Of a stretch of 12,364 nt of DNA, positions 1 to 8,708 are shown piece after piece (position 1 is the stretch's first letter; each line of letters starts with the position of its first letter). The notes beneath the pieces are model-generated. The model did no database searches. It had not been told where the DNA came from and worked only from the letters and a program-made list of their open reading frames with translations. The translations under genes were made by a program, and so were the position numbers. The DNA is from Thiotrichaceae bacterium (lineage in GTDB: Bacteria > Pseudomonadota > Gammaproteobacteria > Thiotrichales > Thiotrichaceae). The stretch is taken from assembly GCA_027008885.1 (NCBI GenBank), contig JALVDQ010000154.1:1-12364 (forward strand), in the 5' to 3' direction.

Positions 1-1
1 C

Positions 2-355
2 CATGACTATGCCATACTGGGCGGCTTCACACTGGTTCACCAGTTTTGCCATGTGGGTGAATATGCGTTTACCGGCATGGGGACCGCATTGGGCAAAGAC
101 CTGCCGCCGTTTGTGATGGCATTTGGTGCACCCGCTGTTCCTCGTGGCATCAATAACGAAGGGCTAAAACGACACGGTTTTGATGATGAGCAACGCAAGG
201 CGATCAAAAAGGCGTACCGTACACTTTACCGGAGCGAGCTGGGTTTGCAGGAGGCGATAGATACGCTCCTGCATGATTCTGCAAAAGATGAAAATATCAG
301 GCTTATGGCAGAATTTTGCCAGCGTAGCCAGACAGGGCGCGGGATTATCCGTTAA
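2..355 (+). CDS. lpxA: Acyl-ACP--UDP-N-acetylglucosamine O-acyltransferase LpxA, C-terminal part (5' end outside window)
   Basis: LpxA transfers a hydroxyacyl chain from acyl carrier protein to UDP-GlcNAc, the first step of lipid A synthesis in the cytoplasm. Only the last 117 codons are present, open from base 2 without a start. The visible part begins in the last coils of the left-handed beta helix, with the conserved stretch GGFTLVHQF, and continues into the helical C-terminal domain with the family signature INNEGLKRHGF and a C-terminal end in GIIR. An internal GTG at 53 is in frame but sits inside the conserved helix coil, so it is not a start. The stop codon TAA (353-355) is directly followed by the lpxB ATG, which implies cotranscription and translational coupling. 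The catalytic histidine region lies upstream of the window and cannot be checked. The family assignment is certain from the lpxB linkage plus motifs. Confidence 0.96.
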   Translation, partial: HDYAILGGFTLVHQFCHVGEYAFTGMGTALGKDLPPFVMAFGAPAVPRGINNEGLKRHGFDDEQRKAIKKAYRTLYRSELGLQEAIDTLLHDSAKDENIRLMAEFCQRSQTGRGIIR

Positions 356-1531
356 ATGCGCATCGCAATCATAGCTGGCGAAGCCTCTGGTGATATTCTC
401 GGCAGTCGCTTGATGGCATCGCTGAAAAAGCGTTACCCGGAAGCCCGCTTTGAAGGCATTGGTGGCACAGAAATGCAACAGGCAGGGCTTGATTCGATTT
501 ATCCGATGGAACGCTTGTCTGTTATGGGCGTATTTGAAGTATTGCCACGTCTGTTTGAATTGCTAAAAATTCGCAAAACACTTATTCAGCGCTGGCTGCA
601 GAACCCGCCTGAGCTGTTTGTCGGGGTCGATGCTCCCGATTTTAACTTTAAACTGGAAAGAACATTGTTTCACTCCGGTATTCCAACCGCACATTATGTC
701 AGCCCCAATCTATGGGCGTGGCGACAGGGAAGAATCAAAAAAATCATGGGCAGTATGGATGTTATGCTGGTGCTCTTGCCTTTTGAGCTGGAACTGTATA
801 AAAAACATCAGGTTAATGCCGAGTTTGTCGGTCATCCACTGGCAGATGAAATCCCGTTTAATCTCTCCAGGGCAGAAGCGCGCGAGACACTCGGCTTGCC
901 AGTGCAGCGACATACACTGGCTATTCTGCCAGGCAGTCGTATGAGTGAAATAAAATATTTGGCAGATGACTTTATTAAAGCAGCTAAAATTTTGCAACAG
1001 CGACATCCAGACTGGCAATTTGTGGTGCCGCTTATAAATGAAAAGGTAAAAGCGCTATTTGTTGAAAAACAGCAGCGTATAGCGCCGGAATTATCCCTGA
1101 AAATAATTGACGGAGAATCGCGTACTGTCATGGCAGCCTCAGACCAGATTCTGCTGGCATCAGGTACGGCAGTGCTTGAAGGCATGTTGATCGCACGCCC
1201 CATGGTGGCAGCCTACCGTTTTGCGCCCATGACCGCGTTTATTTTTCGTCTGTTTAAAATGATGAAAGCAAAATACTTCACATTGCCCAATAATTTGGCA
1301 AATGAATGCCTGGTTCCCGAACTGTTGCAGGAACAGGTAACAGCACAAAATCTTGTCAATGAAATAGAACAGCAACATAATCAGCCCGAACAGGAAAAGC
1401 AGGTATTAATGAGGCGTTTCAATGAAATACACCAAACCCTGCGACAAAATGCCAGCGAGAAAGCGGCAGATGTACTTTATAAACTGCTGCAAAACAAGGC
1501 AAAACAAGGCAAGGCAAAGCAAGACAGGTGA
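356..1531 (+). CDS. lpxB: Lipid-A-disaccharide synthase LpxB
   Basis: LpxB condenses UDP-2,3-diacylglucosamine with lipid X to form the tetraacyl disaccharide of lipid A. It is a GT19 glycosyltransferase on the inner face of the inner membrane. The 391 residues are close to the usual 380 or so. Visible family blocks are AGEASGD at residues 7-13, SPNLWAW at 116-122, LPGSR at 191-195 and SGTAVLEG from 269. The ATG abuts the lpxA stop without a gap, and [13 protein letters not shown] is the canonical N-terminus, so the start is firm. The shine-Dalgarno-like sequence inside the lpxA end is weak, which suggests coupling. The last dozen residues ([12 protein letters not shown]) are a Lys/Gln-rich low-complexity tail encoded by a pentanucleotide tandem repeat, probably not part of the fold. 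The stop overlaps the rnhB ribosome binding site. Confidence 0.97.
   Translation: MRIAIIAGEASGDILGSRLMASLKKRYPEARFEGIGGTEMQQAGLDSIYPMERLSVMGVFEVLPRLFELLKIRKTLIQRWLQNPPELFVGVDAPDFNFKLERTLFHSGIPTAHYVSPNLWAWRQGRIKKIMGSMDVMLVLLPFELELYKKHQVNAEFVGHPLADEIPFNLSRAEARETLGLPVQRHTLAILPGSRMSEIKYLADDFIKAAKILQQRHPDWQFVVPLINEKVKALFVEKQQRIAPELSLKIIDGESRTVMAASDQILLASGTAVLEGMLIARPMVAAYRFAPMTAFIFRLFKMMKAKYFTLPNNLANECLVPELLQEQVTAQNLVNEIEQQHNQPEQEKQVLMRRFNEIHQTLRQNASEKAADVLYKLLQNKAKQGKAKQDR
1491..1525 (+). repeat. Pentanucleotide tandem repeat (AARRC x7) at the 3' end of lpxB
   Basis: Seven successive 5-base units read aaaac, aaggc, aaaac, aaggc, aaggc, aaagc, aagac. They encode the Lys/Gln-rich C-terminal tail of LpxB and stop just before the rnhB ribosome binding site. 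Five is not a multiple of three, so loss or gain of one unit would shift the LpxB frame at its last few codons. Confidence 0.8.
1526..1531 (+). promoter_or_regulatory. Ribosome binding site of rnhB
   Basis: AGGTGA lies 7 bases before the ATG at 1539 and includes the lpxB stop codon TGA. It decides the rnhB start. The longer open frame that begins at 1422 inside lpxB is not used, because family homology begins only at [11 protein letters not shown]. Confidence 0.75.
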
Positions 1532-1538
1532 AAACCAA

Positions 1539-2123
1539 ATGAAGTTTCGGCTTGTTGCAGGTGTTGATGAAGTAGGGCGGGGACCTTTGGCAGGCGCGGT
1601 AGTTGCTGCCGCGGTGATATTAACACCAGAACGCTGGATTGACGGTCTGGCTGATTCAAAAGCACTGAGTGAAAAACGACGCAATGAGCTGGATGTGGAA
1701 ATACGCAAAAACGCACTGGCATGGTCGATAGCAAGAGCAGAAGTTGAAGAAATTGACCGCATCAATATTTTGCAGGCGAGCTTACTCGCAATGAAGCGTG
1801 CAGTGGAAGCCCTGGAAATACAGCCAGAGCATCTCAAAATAGATGGCAATCAAAAAATCCCCATGCCGATTTCAATGGAAACAATTATCAAGGGTGATGC
1901 CAAAGTCGCATCCATCAGTGCCGCCTCGATTATCGCCAAGGTAGCACGCGACAAGGAAATGCTTGAACTGGACAGGAAATACCCAGAATATGGATTTGCC
2001 CGGCATAAAGGCTATCCAACCAAAGCACACCGTGACGCACTACAAAAATATGGCGCACTTTGCTGCCACCGAAAAAGTTTTAAGCCTGTAAAAGAAGTGC
2101 TGAATCTTGACCATACTGTTTGA
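1539..2123 (+). CDS. rnhB: Ribonuclease HII
   Basis: RNase HII cleaves the RNA strand of RNA-DNA hybrids and initiates removal of single ribonucleotides from DNA. The protein is 194 residues, the usual length for bacterial RnhB (about 200). The N-terminal motif [10 protein letters not shown] supplies the acidic pair D10 and E11. D102 in the IDGN motif and D120 in KGDAK complete the four metal-binding carboxylates at the spacing known from E. coli. The conserved stretches [14 protein letters not shown] and [14 protein letters not shown] follow. The start at 1539 was chosen because of the AGGTGA site and because the protein then matches the family N-terminus. It lies 7 bases after lpxB, in the lpxA-lpxB-rnhB order typical of gammaproteobacteria. 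The gene is complete and all active-site residues are present. Confidence 0.96.
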   Translation: MKFRLVAGVDEVGRGPLAGAVVAAAVILTPERWIDGLADSKALSEKRRNELDVEIRKNALAWSIARAEVEEIDRINILQASLLAMKRAVEALEIQPEHLKIDGNQKIPMPISMETIIKGDAKVASISAASIIAKVARDKEMLELDRKYPEYGFARHKGYPTKAHRDALQKYGALCCHRKSFKPVKEVLNLDHTV

Positions 2124-2127
2124 ACAC

Positions 2128-2324
<197 letters not shown>

Positions 2325-2349
2325 AGAGAGTCCAGAAAATGAATAATTG

Positions 2350-2772
2350 CTAATTCTCTTGTCTGTTTTTGTTATGCGTCAATTGCAGCAAAGAGGCTTT
2401 TAGTTCAGTGTCGTCAATATCAGCGGCAATGCCTTTCAATATGCTGCTGGCTTTGTCACTGATGCCAAAAACTGTTTTACGGACTGTTTCCCGCCTGACT
2501 TTTGGAGGAATAATCTTAACCCTGGAGTGCTTTAATTCCAGAAGAAACTGTTTGTTGATGGCATCACAGATGGTTTGTTGCTGGTATTTTAGTTGCGTAG
2601 CAAGATAAGGGTTATCGGTGAGTATGGTCAGTTTCTGCTGCTTTACCACAATCCACAAATTATGTTTGTCTTTGTTCAGGTGCATGAGCTGATACACAAA
2701 ATCAGACAGCTTGTCGTAGATTTGGGTGCTTCTGATAAGTTCGGAGTTAACTAAATCACTTGCTTTCTTCAT
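2350..2772 (-). CDS. dciA: DciA-type replicative helicase loader (DUF721 family)
   Basis: The 140-residue protein resembles the DUF721/DciA family. In most bacteria that lack DnaC, this family loads or interacts with the replicative helicase DnaB. The evidence is the overall size, the conserved central pattern (a hydrophobic strand around LWIVVKQQKLTILTDN, then ATQLKYQQQTICDAIN and a following beta strand with VKIIPPK) and its position on the strand opposite to an M23 peptidase and secA, as for the Pseudomonas gene between lpxC and secA. Here lpxC is not upstream; the 3' end faces rnhB across repeat copy 1. The ATG at 2772 has no clear Shine-Dalgarno sequence. Only 36 bases separate it from the divergent M23 start, so any promoters must lie partly inside the coding regions. 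The C-terminal half is polar and probably flexible. Confidence 0.82.
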   Translation of the reverse strand: MKKASDLVNSELIRSTQIYDKLSDFVYQLMHLNKDKHNLWIVVKQQKLTILTDNPYLATQLKYQQQTICDAINKQFLLELKHSRVKIIPPKVRRETVRKTVFGISDKASSILKGIAADIDDTELKASLLQLTHNKNRQEN

Positions 2773-2808
2773 TGTTTGGTGTCAGTTGTTAGTCTTGGCA
2801 AGGATACC

Positions 2809-3735
2809 ATGAAAGCTATCATTATCAGCGATGATGGAAGTCGTCATTATAAATTAAAAATAAACATCTGGATGTTGTTTATTATTTCTGTGCCTGTGCT
2901 TTTTTTGGCTGGCTTCAGCCTGAATAAAATAATCTCCGGCTTTTCCGGGCAATCCTTGAACTCCAGTGATATACAGATTATCAAGCGTTTTGATTCCTAT
3001 CTTAAACGTCTGGCTGTTCTTGAGGCGCAAACCCAGCGTTTAAACGCACTGGGAGCCAGAATTGCGCAAAAAAATAATATTGATATAGATACTTTCCTGC
3101 TGGAAAAAGAACCCGCGCGAGGAGGTATCGTCAATCACTCTGCGGATTCTTTGGGCAAGGATACGACAATATTAAGTGAGCAGGATTTAATCAAAAGCAT
3201 CAAGCTTTCAGAACTTGCCCTGGCAAGGCAAGAACGGGCTTTTAAGCTTTATCGGGATAGTAATACAACAGCTGCGAACAGGAAGCTTTTGCAAAAGACA
3301 ACGGTTCCCGCCGAGTTTCATTATTCAAGTCCGGTTGTTGCCAAAAAAGGCTATATTTCCTCAAATTATGGTTACAGAAGAGACCCGATCAATGGATTGC
3401 ACCGTTTTCACGGAGGCATAGATATTGCAGGAAAAACCGGCACTCAAATAAGTGCAATTGCCAGTGGTTTTGTCAGCTTTACCGGAAGAAAAGGTGGTTA
3501 TGGAAACGTTGTCGAAATAAATCATAGCGATTCCCTAAAAAGCCGTTATGCTCACCTTAGCTCCATTCTGGTTAAAAAGGGTCAGGTTGTTCGAAAAGGG
3601 GATACAATCGGTAAAATGGGGAGCACTGGTCGGGTCACAGGTCCGCATTTACACCTCGAAGTATGGAAAAATGGAAAAACAGTTAACCCAATGCTTTATC
3701 TAAAAGACGCTTTGCGTGGCCTGAACAAGTCTTAG
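2809..3735 (+). CDS. Membrane-anchored M23 family (LytM-type) peptidase
   Basis: This is probably a peptidoglycan endopeptidase acting in the periplasm. From the ATG at 2809 (AAGGA ribosome binding site just upstream) the protein has 308 residues. An upstream in-frame TTG at 2776 lacks a comparable site, so I prefer 2809. A short basic cytoplasmic end is followed by one membrane segment (about residues 20-40), a region of likely coiled coil (about 60-80), a linker, and the M23 domain (about 185-300). The zinc ligands H201 and D205 (HGGID) and H282 (HLHLE), and the catalytic histidines H249 (YAHLSS) and H280, are all present, so the enzyme should be active rather than a degenerate LytM regulator. 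M23 genes between dciA and secA are common in gammaproteobacteria. The exact bond cleaved and any division role cannot be read from the sequence. Confidence 0.9.
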   Translation: MKAIIISDDGSRHYKLKINIWMLFIISVPVLFLAGFSLNKIISGFSGQSLNSSDIQIIKRFDSYLKRLAVLEAQTQRLNALGARIAQKNNIDIDTFLLEKEPARGGIVNHSADSLGKDTTILSEQDLIKSIKLSELALARQERAFKLYRDSNTTAANRKLLQKTTVPAEFHYSSPVVAKKGYISSNYGYRRDPINGLHRFHGGIDIAGKTGTQISAIASGFVSFTGRKGGYGNVVEINHSDSLKSRYAHLSSILVKKGQVVRKGDTIGKMGSTGRVTGPHLHLEVWKNGKTVNPMLYLKDALRGLNKS

Positions 3736-3757
3736 GGGCACTGTGGGGCATATACCC

Positions 3758-3773
3758 AGAGGACAGAAGACAG
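3758..3773 (+). repeat. Fragment of the heptamer repeat, two units
   Basis: One agaggac unit and one agaagac unit plus two bases, the same units as in the array at 2163-2206. The rest of the composite element is absent here. Confidence 0.75.
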
Positions 3774-3777
3774 CAAG

Positions 3778-3816
3778 GTAGCCCGTATGAAGCTTCGCGG
3801 AATACGGGGATGCTAC
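3778..3816 (+). repeat. REP-like imperfect palindrome
   Basis: The arms gtagc-ccgtat and atacgg-(4 bases)-gctac pair around a loop of about 13 bases that contains the palindrome gaagcttc. The pattern of a GTAGCCCG start, a GAAGC centre and an ATACGGG partner resembles the GTAGCCCGGAT...ATCCGGG intergenic palindromes seen in many proteobacteria, from memory. A second small stem (cggg/cccg) follows near 3820-3831. It could act as a weak terminator for the M23 gene or as an RNA-stabilising hairpin. No T-run follows it. Confidence 0.6.
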
Positions 3817-3890
3817 TACCGGGCAATCCCGCGTTTCGTGCCTCAACACAGGCTATCCCGAAACTTTAGACAATAAAAATAACTCATTAA

Positions 3891-3919
3891 GATACATAAT
3901 GGTTAAGTTGTAATATAAT
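3891..3919 (+). promoter_or_regulatory. Candidate sigma-70 promoter of secA
   Basis: A perfect -10 hexamer TATAAT lies at 3914-3919. The -35 position 17 bases upstream reads GATACA, a weak match. A start near 3926 would give a leader of about 145 bases. This is inference from a single strong hexamer in A/T-rich DNA. Confidence 0.4.
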
Positions 3920-4071
3920 GCGCCCAATTTTTATTTGGGAATCTACTAAATAAGGCACAAGGACTTGCAAAAGAACTTAATACCCTTATATCTGATCTGT
4001 TCCGATATACATTAGCGGGATCAAGATTGCATTATTAAATAATCCGGCGTATCCGGGGGAAAATAATTAAC

Positions 4072-6810
4072 ATGTTTGGAAAAGTTGCCAAAAAGCTTTT
4101 TGGTAGTCGCAATGACAGACTGATCAAGGCTTATACAAAAACAACAACAATTATTAATGGTTTTGAAGACAGCATGTCAAAGTTGTCTGACCAACAGCTT
4201 CAGGGAAAGACGAATGAATTTCGTGAGCGTTTAAAACAGGGCAGTTCTCTTGATGATATTTTGCCGGAAGCGTTTGCTGTCGTGCGTGAGGCAAGCAAGC
4301 GTGTTCTGGGGATGCGTCACTATGATGTGCAACTGATAGGCGGCATGGTTCTGCACGAAGGCAAAATCGCCGAAATGCGAACCGGTGAGGGTAAAACGCT
4401 GGTTGCAACACTTTCTGCCTATCTGAATGCGCTTCCGGGTGAGGGTGTGCATGTAATCACGGTGAATGATTATCTGGCGCAGCGTGATGCCGAGTGGATG
4501 TCGAAACTGTATGGTTTTCTGGGCTTGAGTACGGGCGTGATTATCAATGGTCTGGATCAGGCACAACGTCAGGCAGCTTATAACGCGGATATAACTTACG
4601 GTACAAACAATGAATTTGGCTTTGATTATCTCCGCGATAATATGGCGTTTAGCAAAGAAGAGCGGGTGCAACGCAAACTCAATTTTGCGATTGTGGATGA
4701 GGTCGATTCGATTCTGATTGATGAGGCAAGAACACCACTGATTATTTCTGGTGCCGCAGAAGATTCGTCTGAGCTGTATACCTCAATCAACAAGGTTGTT
4801 CCATTGTTAAAACGCCAGGAAGGTGGAGAAGATGAGAATGACGAGGTCAGGGTTCCTGGTGATTTTACGGTAGATGAAAAATCGAAGCAGATTTTCTTAA
4901 CAGACGAAGGGCATATAAACGCCGAGAAGCTGTTACAGGAAGCCGGAATTTTACCAGAAGGACAGGGCTTGTACGATAACGCCAGTATTTCCATACTGCA
5001 TCATTTTAATGCCGCATTAAGAGCGCATAACCTGTTCCAGAATAACGTGGATTATATTGTCAGCAATGGCGAAATCGTTATTGTTGATGAATTTACCGGT
5101 CGTACCATGCCGGGAAGACGCTGGTCAGAGGGTTTGCATCAGGCAATGGAAGCCAAGGAAGGTGTAACCATTAATCCTGAAAACCAGACTATGGCATCCA
5201 TTACCTTCCAGAATTATTTCCGTCTCTACGATAAACTCTCGGGAATGACCGGCACGGCTGATACCGAAGCCTTTGAATTGCAGGAAATCTATGGTCTTGA
5301 GGTGGTTGTTATTCCGGGAAATAAACCACTTGCCCGTATTGACAGCAATGATCTGGTTTACATGACCGAAGAAGAAAAATACCAGGCAATAGTAGAAGAA
5401 ATTGAACACTGCCAGAAAAAAGGTCAGCCTGTGCTGGTGGGTACTGCGTCAATTGAAAGCTCTGAAATCCTGTCGAATCTGCTAAACCAGAAAAACATAA
5501 AACACGAAGTGCTAAACGCCAAACAGCATGAACGTGAAGCACACATTATCGAAAACGCCGGTCGTCCGGGCGCACTCACCATTGCAACCAATATGGCAGG
5601 TCGTGGTACTGATATTGTACTGGGTGGCTCGCTTGATGCCGAGTTAAAAGCACTCGGTGAGGATGCCACAGAAGAGCAGATCGCCAAAGTAAAAGCAGAC
5701 TGGCAAAAACGCCATGATGCCGTTATTGCCGCTGGAGGCTTGCATATTATCGGTACAGAACGGCATGAGTCACGCCGTATTGATAATCAGTTGCGGGGTC
5801 GTTCGGCTCGTCAGGGTGACCCTGGATCATCGCGTTTCTTCCTATCTCTTGAAGATAATCTGATGCGAATTTTTGCTTCAGATCGCGTTAAGGCGATTAT
5901 GCAAAGACTGGGCATGGAAAAAGGTCAGGCAATTGAAGCCAAAATGGTCAGCAGGTCGATTGAAAACGCGCAACGCAAGGTAGAAGGGCATAACTTTGAT
6001 ATTCGTAAAAACCTGCTTGAATACGATAACGTCGCTAATGACCAGCGCAAGGTGATTTATGAACAGCGTTCAGAACTGCTTGAATCCGAGGATGTATCGG
6101 ATCAGATTGAATCCTTTATTTATGATGTTGTTGAAGACATCACGAGCCGTTACATTCCGCCAGGAAGTCTCGATGAGCTTTGGGATATCGAAGGTTTAAC
6201 CGAGTACTTTAAAAAAGACATGGGTCTCGATCTGGATATTCAGGGATGGCTGGATGCTGATGAAAGTCTGCACGAAGAAACCCTGCGTGAAAAAATTCAG
6301 GATGCCGTGAGTCAGGCAATCAAAGCCAAGGAAGAGCTTATTGGTGCTGAGAGTATGCGCAGTCTGGAACGTGATGTACTCTTGCATGTGCTTGATTCTC
6401 ACTGGAAAGAACATCTGGCAGCAATGGATTATTTGCGTCAGAGTGTTGGCTTGCGTGGCTATGCGCAAAAAGACCCCAAGCAGGAATACAAACGTGAAGC
6501 ATTTGAAATGTTTGAAGACCTGCTGGGGAAAATCAAACATGATGTGGTTGCATTTTTTACCAGGCTTGAAATTACCATGCCGGAAGAAGTTGAAGCCATA
6601 GAACAACAGCACAAGCTGGCACATGAACAGCCCACCGAACTGGAGTTCAAGCATGATGAAGCGGAATCATTAAGCGCAGGTGGTGAAGCAGAATTGCAAC
6701 CCGAGGCAATGAAACCGTTTAAACGTACCGAGCAAAAGGTCGGGCGCAATGAGCCCTGTCCCTGTGGTTCAGGAAAGAAATATAAACACTGCCACGGAAA
6801 ATTAAGCTAA
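4072..6810 (+). CDS. secA: Protein translocase ATPase SecA
   Basis: SecA is the ATPase motor that pushes unfolded precursors through the SecYEG channel of the inner membrane. The protein has 912 residues against 901 in E. coli. The Walker A motif MRTGEGKT with K108 and the Walker B DEVD at 209-212 fall at the same numbers as in E. coli. SIESSEILS and [14 protein letters not shown] mark the second nucleotide-binding domain, and [20 protein letters not shown] the arginine-rich motif. The C-terminal zinc-binding tail has C896, C898, C907 and H908 (CPCGSG...HCHG), used for SecB and lipid contact. The start ATG at 4072 gives the standard N-terminus [16 protein letters not shown]. The gene is complete, without frameshift. 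The leader lacks a recognisable secM, so the E. coli type of arrest-peptide control is not apparent. Confidence 0.99.
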   Translation: MFGKVAKKLFGSRNDRLIKAYTKTTTIINGFEDSMSKLSDQQLQGKTNEFRERLKQGSSLDDILPEAFAVVREASKRVLGMRHYDVQLIGGMVLHEGKIAEMRTGEGKTLVATLSAYLNALPGEGVHVITVNDYLAQRDAEWMSKLYGFLGLSTGVIINGLDQAQRQAAYNADITYGTNNEFGFDYLRDNMAFSKEERVQRKLNFAIVDEVDSILIDEARTPLIISGAAEDSSELYTSINKVVPLLKRQEGGEDENDEVRVPGDFTVDEKSKQIFLTDEGHINAEKLLQEAGILPEGQGLYDNASISILHHFNAALRAHNLFQNNVDYIVSNGEIVIVDEFTGRTMPGRRWSEGLHQAMEAKEGVTINPENQTMASITFQNYFRLYDKLSGMTGTADTEAFELQEIYGLEVVVIPGNKPLARIDSNDLVYMTEEEKYQAIVEEIEHCQKKGQPVLVGTASIESSEILSNLLNQKNIKHEVLNAKQHEREAHIIENAGRPGALTIATNMAGRGTDIVLGGSLDAELKALGEDATEEQIAKVKADWQKRHDAVIAAGGLHIIGTERHESRRIDNQLRGRSARQGDPGSSRFFLSLEDNLMRIFASDRVKAIMQRLGMEKGQAIEAKMVSRSIENAQRKVEGHNFDIRKNLLEYDNVANDQRKVIYEQRSELLESEDVSDQIESFIYDVVEDITSRYIPPGSLDELWDIEGLTEYFKKDMGLDLDIQGWLDADESLHEETLREKIQDAVSQAIKAKEELIGAESMRSLERDVLLHVLDSHWKEHLAAMDYLRQSVGLRGYAQKDPKQEYKREAFEMFEDLLGKIKHDVVAFFTRLEITMPEEVEAIEQQHKLAHEQPTELEFKHDEAESLSAGGEAELQPEAMKPFKRTEQKVGRNEPCPCGSGKKYKHCHGKLS

Positions 6811-6852
6811 GTACCCAGGCAACGATACGCGCGAGCATGGTAGTTGTATGAT

Positions 6853-7020
6853 ACCCATCCCCCCTGTTTTTTACATATTTTTGCGTAGTTGAGTAGTTGC
6901 GTAGGGTTGGTGTAGCCATGCGCAACCAACCGAATCTGGTTGGTTGCGTAAACTCCACCAACCCTACATACTGTCCTCTGTCCTCTGACACACCCATCCC
7001 CCCCTTTTTTTATATATTTT
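6853..7020 (-). repeat. Composite intergenic repeat element, copy 2 (opposite orientation to copy 1)
   Basis: Read on the - strand this matches copy 1 (2128-2324) almost base for base, apart from fewer heptamer units (about two at 6971-6986), one changed base in an outer arm and a small change in the A/G tract at one end. Its outer arms are exact (6901-6912 and 6956-6967, 12 bases), as are its inner arms (6922-6931 and 6938-6947, 6-base loop). The terminal direct repeats are at 6853-6882 and 6992-7020. It occupies most of the 277-base gap between secA and the WG-repeat gene. The exact nested stems could form a strong hairpin in RNA and may end or protect the secA transcript. Confidence 0.9.
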
Positions 7021-7087
7021 CGTAGACTGTGTTTCGTATCCTCAAACGCAGGCTACATATCCTTAGCATTTTTGCGTTTTATGTGCT

Positions 7088-8662
7088 ATGAAAGCAGGTA
7101 TGAATAAATTTACTGCTCTTATACCTGCTGTTCTTTTATCTTCCCTGATTGGGCTGCATTCTACTGTGCGGGCTGAAACTGGCGCTCCGGCTGATAACAG
7201 CCAGCAAATAATCAACCGTTCTGTGGATGAACTTGCGACTTCTGTGCTGAATGCACTGACTCTTGGTGCATTCATTATCTATGCACAGGATCTGGGTAAG
7301 GATCGTGACAGAATAATCGAGGGTATTGATGCCCTGGACAAGGGGGTGGATTTTTTTGTTTATCCACCTTCTGTCTACCAGGTTATTAGTGATGCAAAAA
7401 CCCGCGAGAAGATTCAGTCAAAAAACAAGTCAAGATTATTCAACTCATTGAGCCAGTCTGCCAGAGTGATTTATAGCCTGGGTAAATCGTGTTTTTCACC
7501 TGATAAAATGGTGAAGGCAAAAATTATCGGCTCGCCGCTTGAAGATAAAAAACAGAAAACTGTTGCCTTTGATGCTCAATTTGGACGTTGTCCTGCTGCG
7601 CGCATTGTGCTCTCGGATGTGACGAATATTGACGGTAAATACTACTTTGCGGACATAAGCGCCGCAAAGACATCTTCAAAACTGTCTGCCACAACAACCC
7701 GGGAGGCAACACAACCAGGGCAGGGGACTGCAATTCCTTTTCAGTTTGAGGTAGCAGGTCTGTTTAAGTCCGGGGTTGCACCTGCGAAACAAAATGGCGT
7801 ATGGGGCTTGATTGAGAAGCAGGCGAAATGGCTGGTGAAGCCACAGTACAAGGAAATAGGGCGCTTGTCAGAAGGTCTGATAGCGGTAGAGAAAGAGGGC
7901 AAATTTGCTTTTATTCATGCCACTCTGGATGCGCCGGGAAAACCGTTAACCCGGTTCAAATATGACAAGGCACATTATTTCTCGGATTCACTGGCGGGTG
8001 TAAAGGTGGGTGCAAAATGGGGTTTTATCAATAAGCAGGGCAAGCTGCAAATACCTCCCAAATATGAAAATATCCGTAATTTTAAGCAAGGTTTTGCCCC
8101 CGTTAGAGTCAATAAAAAGTGGGGTTATATTAATACACAGGGAAAATGGCTGGTAAAGCCGGTTTATGATGCTGCCTACAGTTTTACTGATGATGCTCTG
8201 GCGGTGGTGGTGATAAAAAATAAAAGGGGTTACATAGATACCAGGGGTCGTTTTGTGATCAAGCCTTCCTACAGACGAGTACAACGGTTTTCTGAAGGTG
8301 TGGCGCCTGTTTCCAAAAAGAAAAATAGCTGGTTTTTTATTAATAAACAAAACAAGGTGCTGTTTCCAAAGCAGTTTTCTCAGGTCAGAATTTTTTCTGA
8401 GGGCATCACAGCCGTTATGAATAATGATAAAAAATGGGGCTATATTGACAAGACAGGTAAATTGCGAATCAATTATCAGTTTGACAGAGCCTATGATTTT
8501 AAAGAGGGACTGGCTTTGGTCAGAAAAGGCGATAAACGCGGTTTTGTCAACAAGCAGGGTGATATTGTGATCCCAATGATTTATGATGACGCCTTTCGTT
8601 TTAGTGAAGGCTTGGCTCCTGTCAAAAAAGAAGGTCTTTGGGGTTATATTCTAAAGCCTTAG
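7088..8662 (+). CDS. Secreted WG-repeat protein of unknown function
   Basis: The 524-residue product begins with a Sec signal peptide: basic n-region, hydrophobic segment at about residues 10-25, likely cleavage after A29 (VRA/ETG). ATG 7100 (residue 5) is an alternative start; neither has a well-spaced ribosome binding site. Residues 30 to about 200 form a domain I do not recognise, with two cysteines (C135 and C168) that could pair in the periplasm, then a Thr/Ala-rich linker. From residue 238 to the end run eight WG-type repeats of about 32-36 residues plus a half repeat, with the pattern W-G-[YF]-I-[ND]-x-x-G-K, V-K-P-x-Y and F-S-E-G-x-A-x-V. Repeats 2, 5, 6 and 8 have lost or changed the WG pair. 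WG repeats are thought to be binding or scaffold modules, without known catalysis. The gene sits between secA and argJ, which are usually adjacent, and next to repeat copy 2, suggesting a later insertion. Confidence 0.85.
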   Translation: MKAGMNKFTALIPAVLLSSLIGLHSTVRAETGAPADNSQQIINRSVDELATSVLNALTLGAFIIYAQDLGKDRDRIIEGIDALDKGVDFFVYPPSVYQVISDAKTREKIQSKNKSRLFNSLSQSARVIYSLGKSCFSPDKMVKAKIIGSPLEDKKQKTVAFDAQFGRCPAARIVLSDVTNIDGKYYFADISAAKTSSKLSATTTREATQPGQGTAIPFQFEVAGLFKSGVAPAKQNGVWGLIEKQAKWLVKPQYKEIGRLSEGLIAVEKEGKFAFIHATLDAPGKPLTRFKYDKAHYFSDSLAGVKVGAKWGFINKQGKLQIPPKYENIRNFKQGFAPVRVNKKWGYINTQGKWLVKPVYDAAYSFTDDALAVVVIKNKRGYIDTRGRFVIKPSYRRVQRFSEGVAPVSKKKNSWFFINKQNKVLFPKQFSQVRIFSEGITAVMNNDKKWGYIDKTGKLRINYQFDRAYDFKEGLALVRKGDKRGFVNKQGDIVIPMIYDDAFRFSEGLAPVKKEGLWGYILKP

Positions 8663-8708
8663 ACCCCTGTTTAGCCATTTCAAAGATCAAAGTAGCTGGT
8701 AATCTTGT

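Larger units (their letters stand above)
3736..4071 (+). other. 336-base non-coding leader before secA
   Basis: This gap holds a two-unit fragment of the heptamer repeat (3758-3773), a REP-like hairpin (3778-3816), a candidate promoter (TATAAT at 3914-3919) and about 150 bases of A/T-rich leader. A weak small hairpin with arms cccaa and ttggg follows the promoter. The secA ribosome binding site GGGGGA ends at 4060, 11 bases before the ATG, which is longer than ideal. No SecM-like arrest peptide gene is visible: there is no ATG between the promoter and secA, and the only small open frame upstream (3787-3876) lies within the palindromic repeat. Confidence 0.7.

Noticed and set aside
832..1203. 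Antisense open frames within lpxB and secA, the longest about 150 codons
   Set aside because: They are frame shadows of clearly identified genes and show no family motifs or translation signals.
1422..1538. Longer rnhB frame starting inside lpxB
   Set aside because: The extra 39 residues come from the overlapping lpxB region, and RNase HII homology and the ribosome binding site point to 1539.
3787..3876. A 29-codon open frame upstream of secA, in the place where secM would lie, containing Gly-Ile-Arg-Gly
   Set aside because: It lies mostly within a palindromic repeat, has no signal peptide and lacks the SecM arrest motif. The candidate secA promoter is downstream of it.
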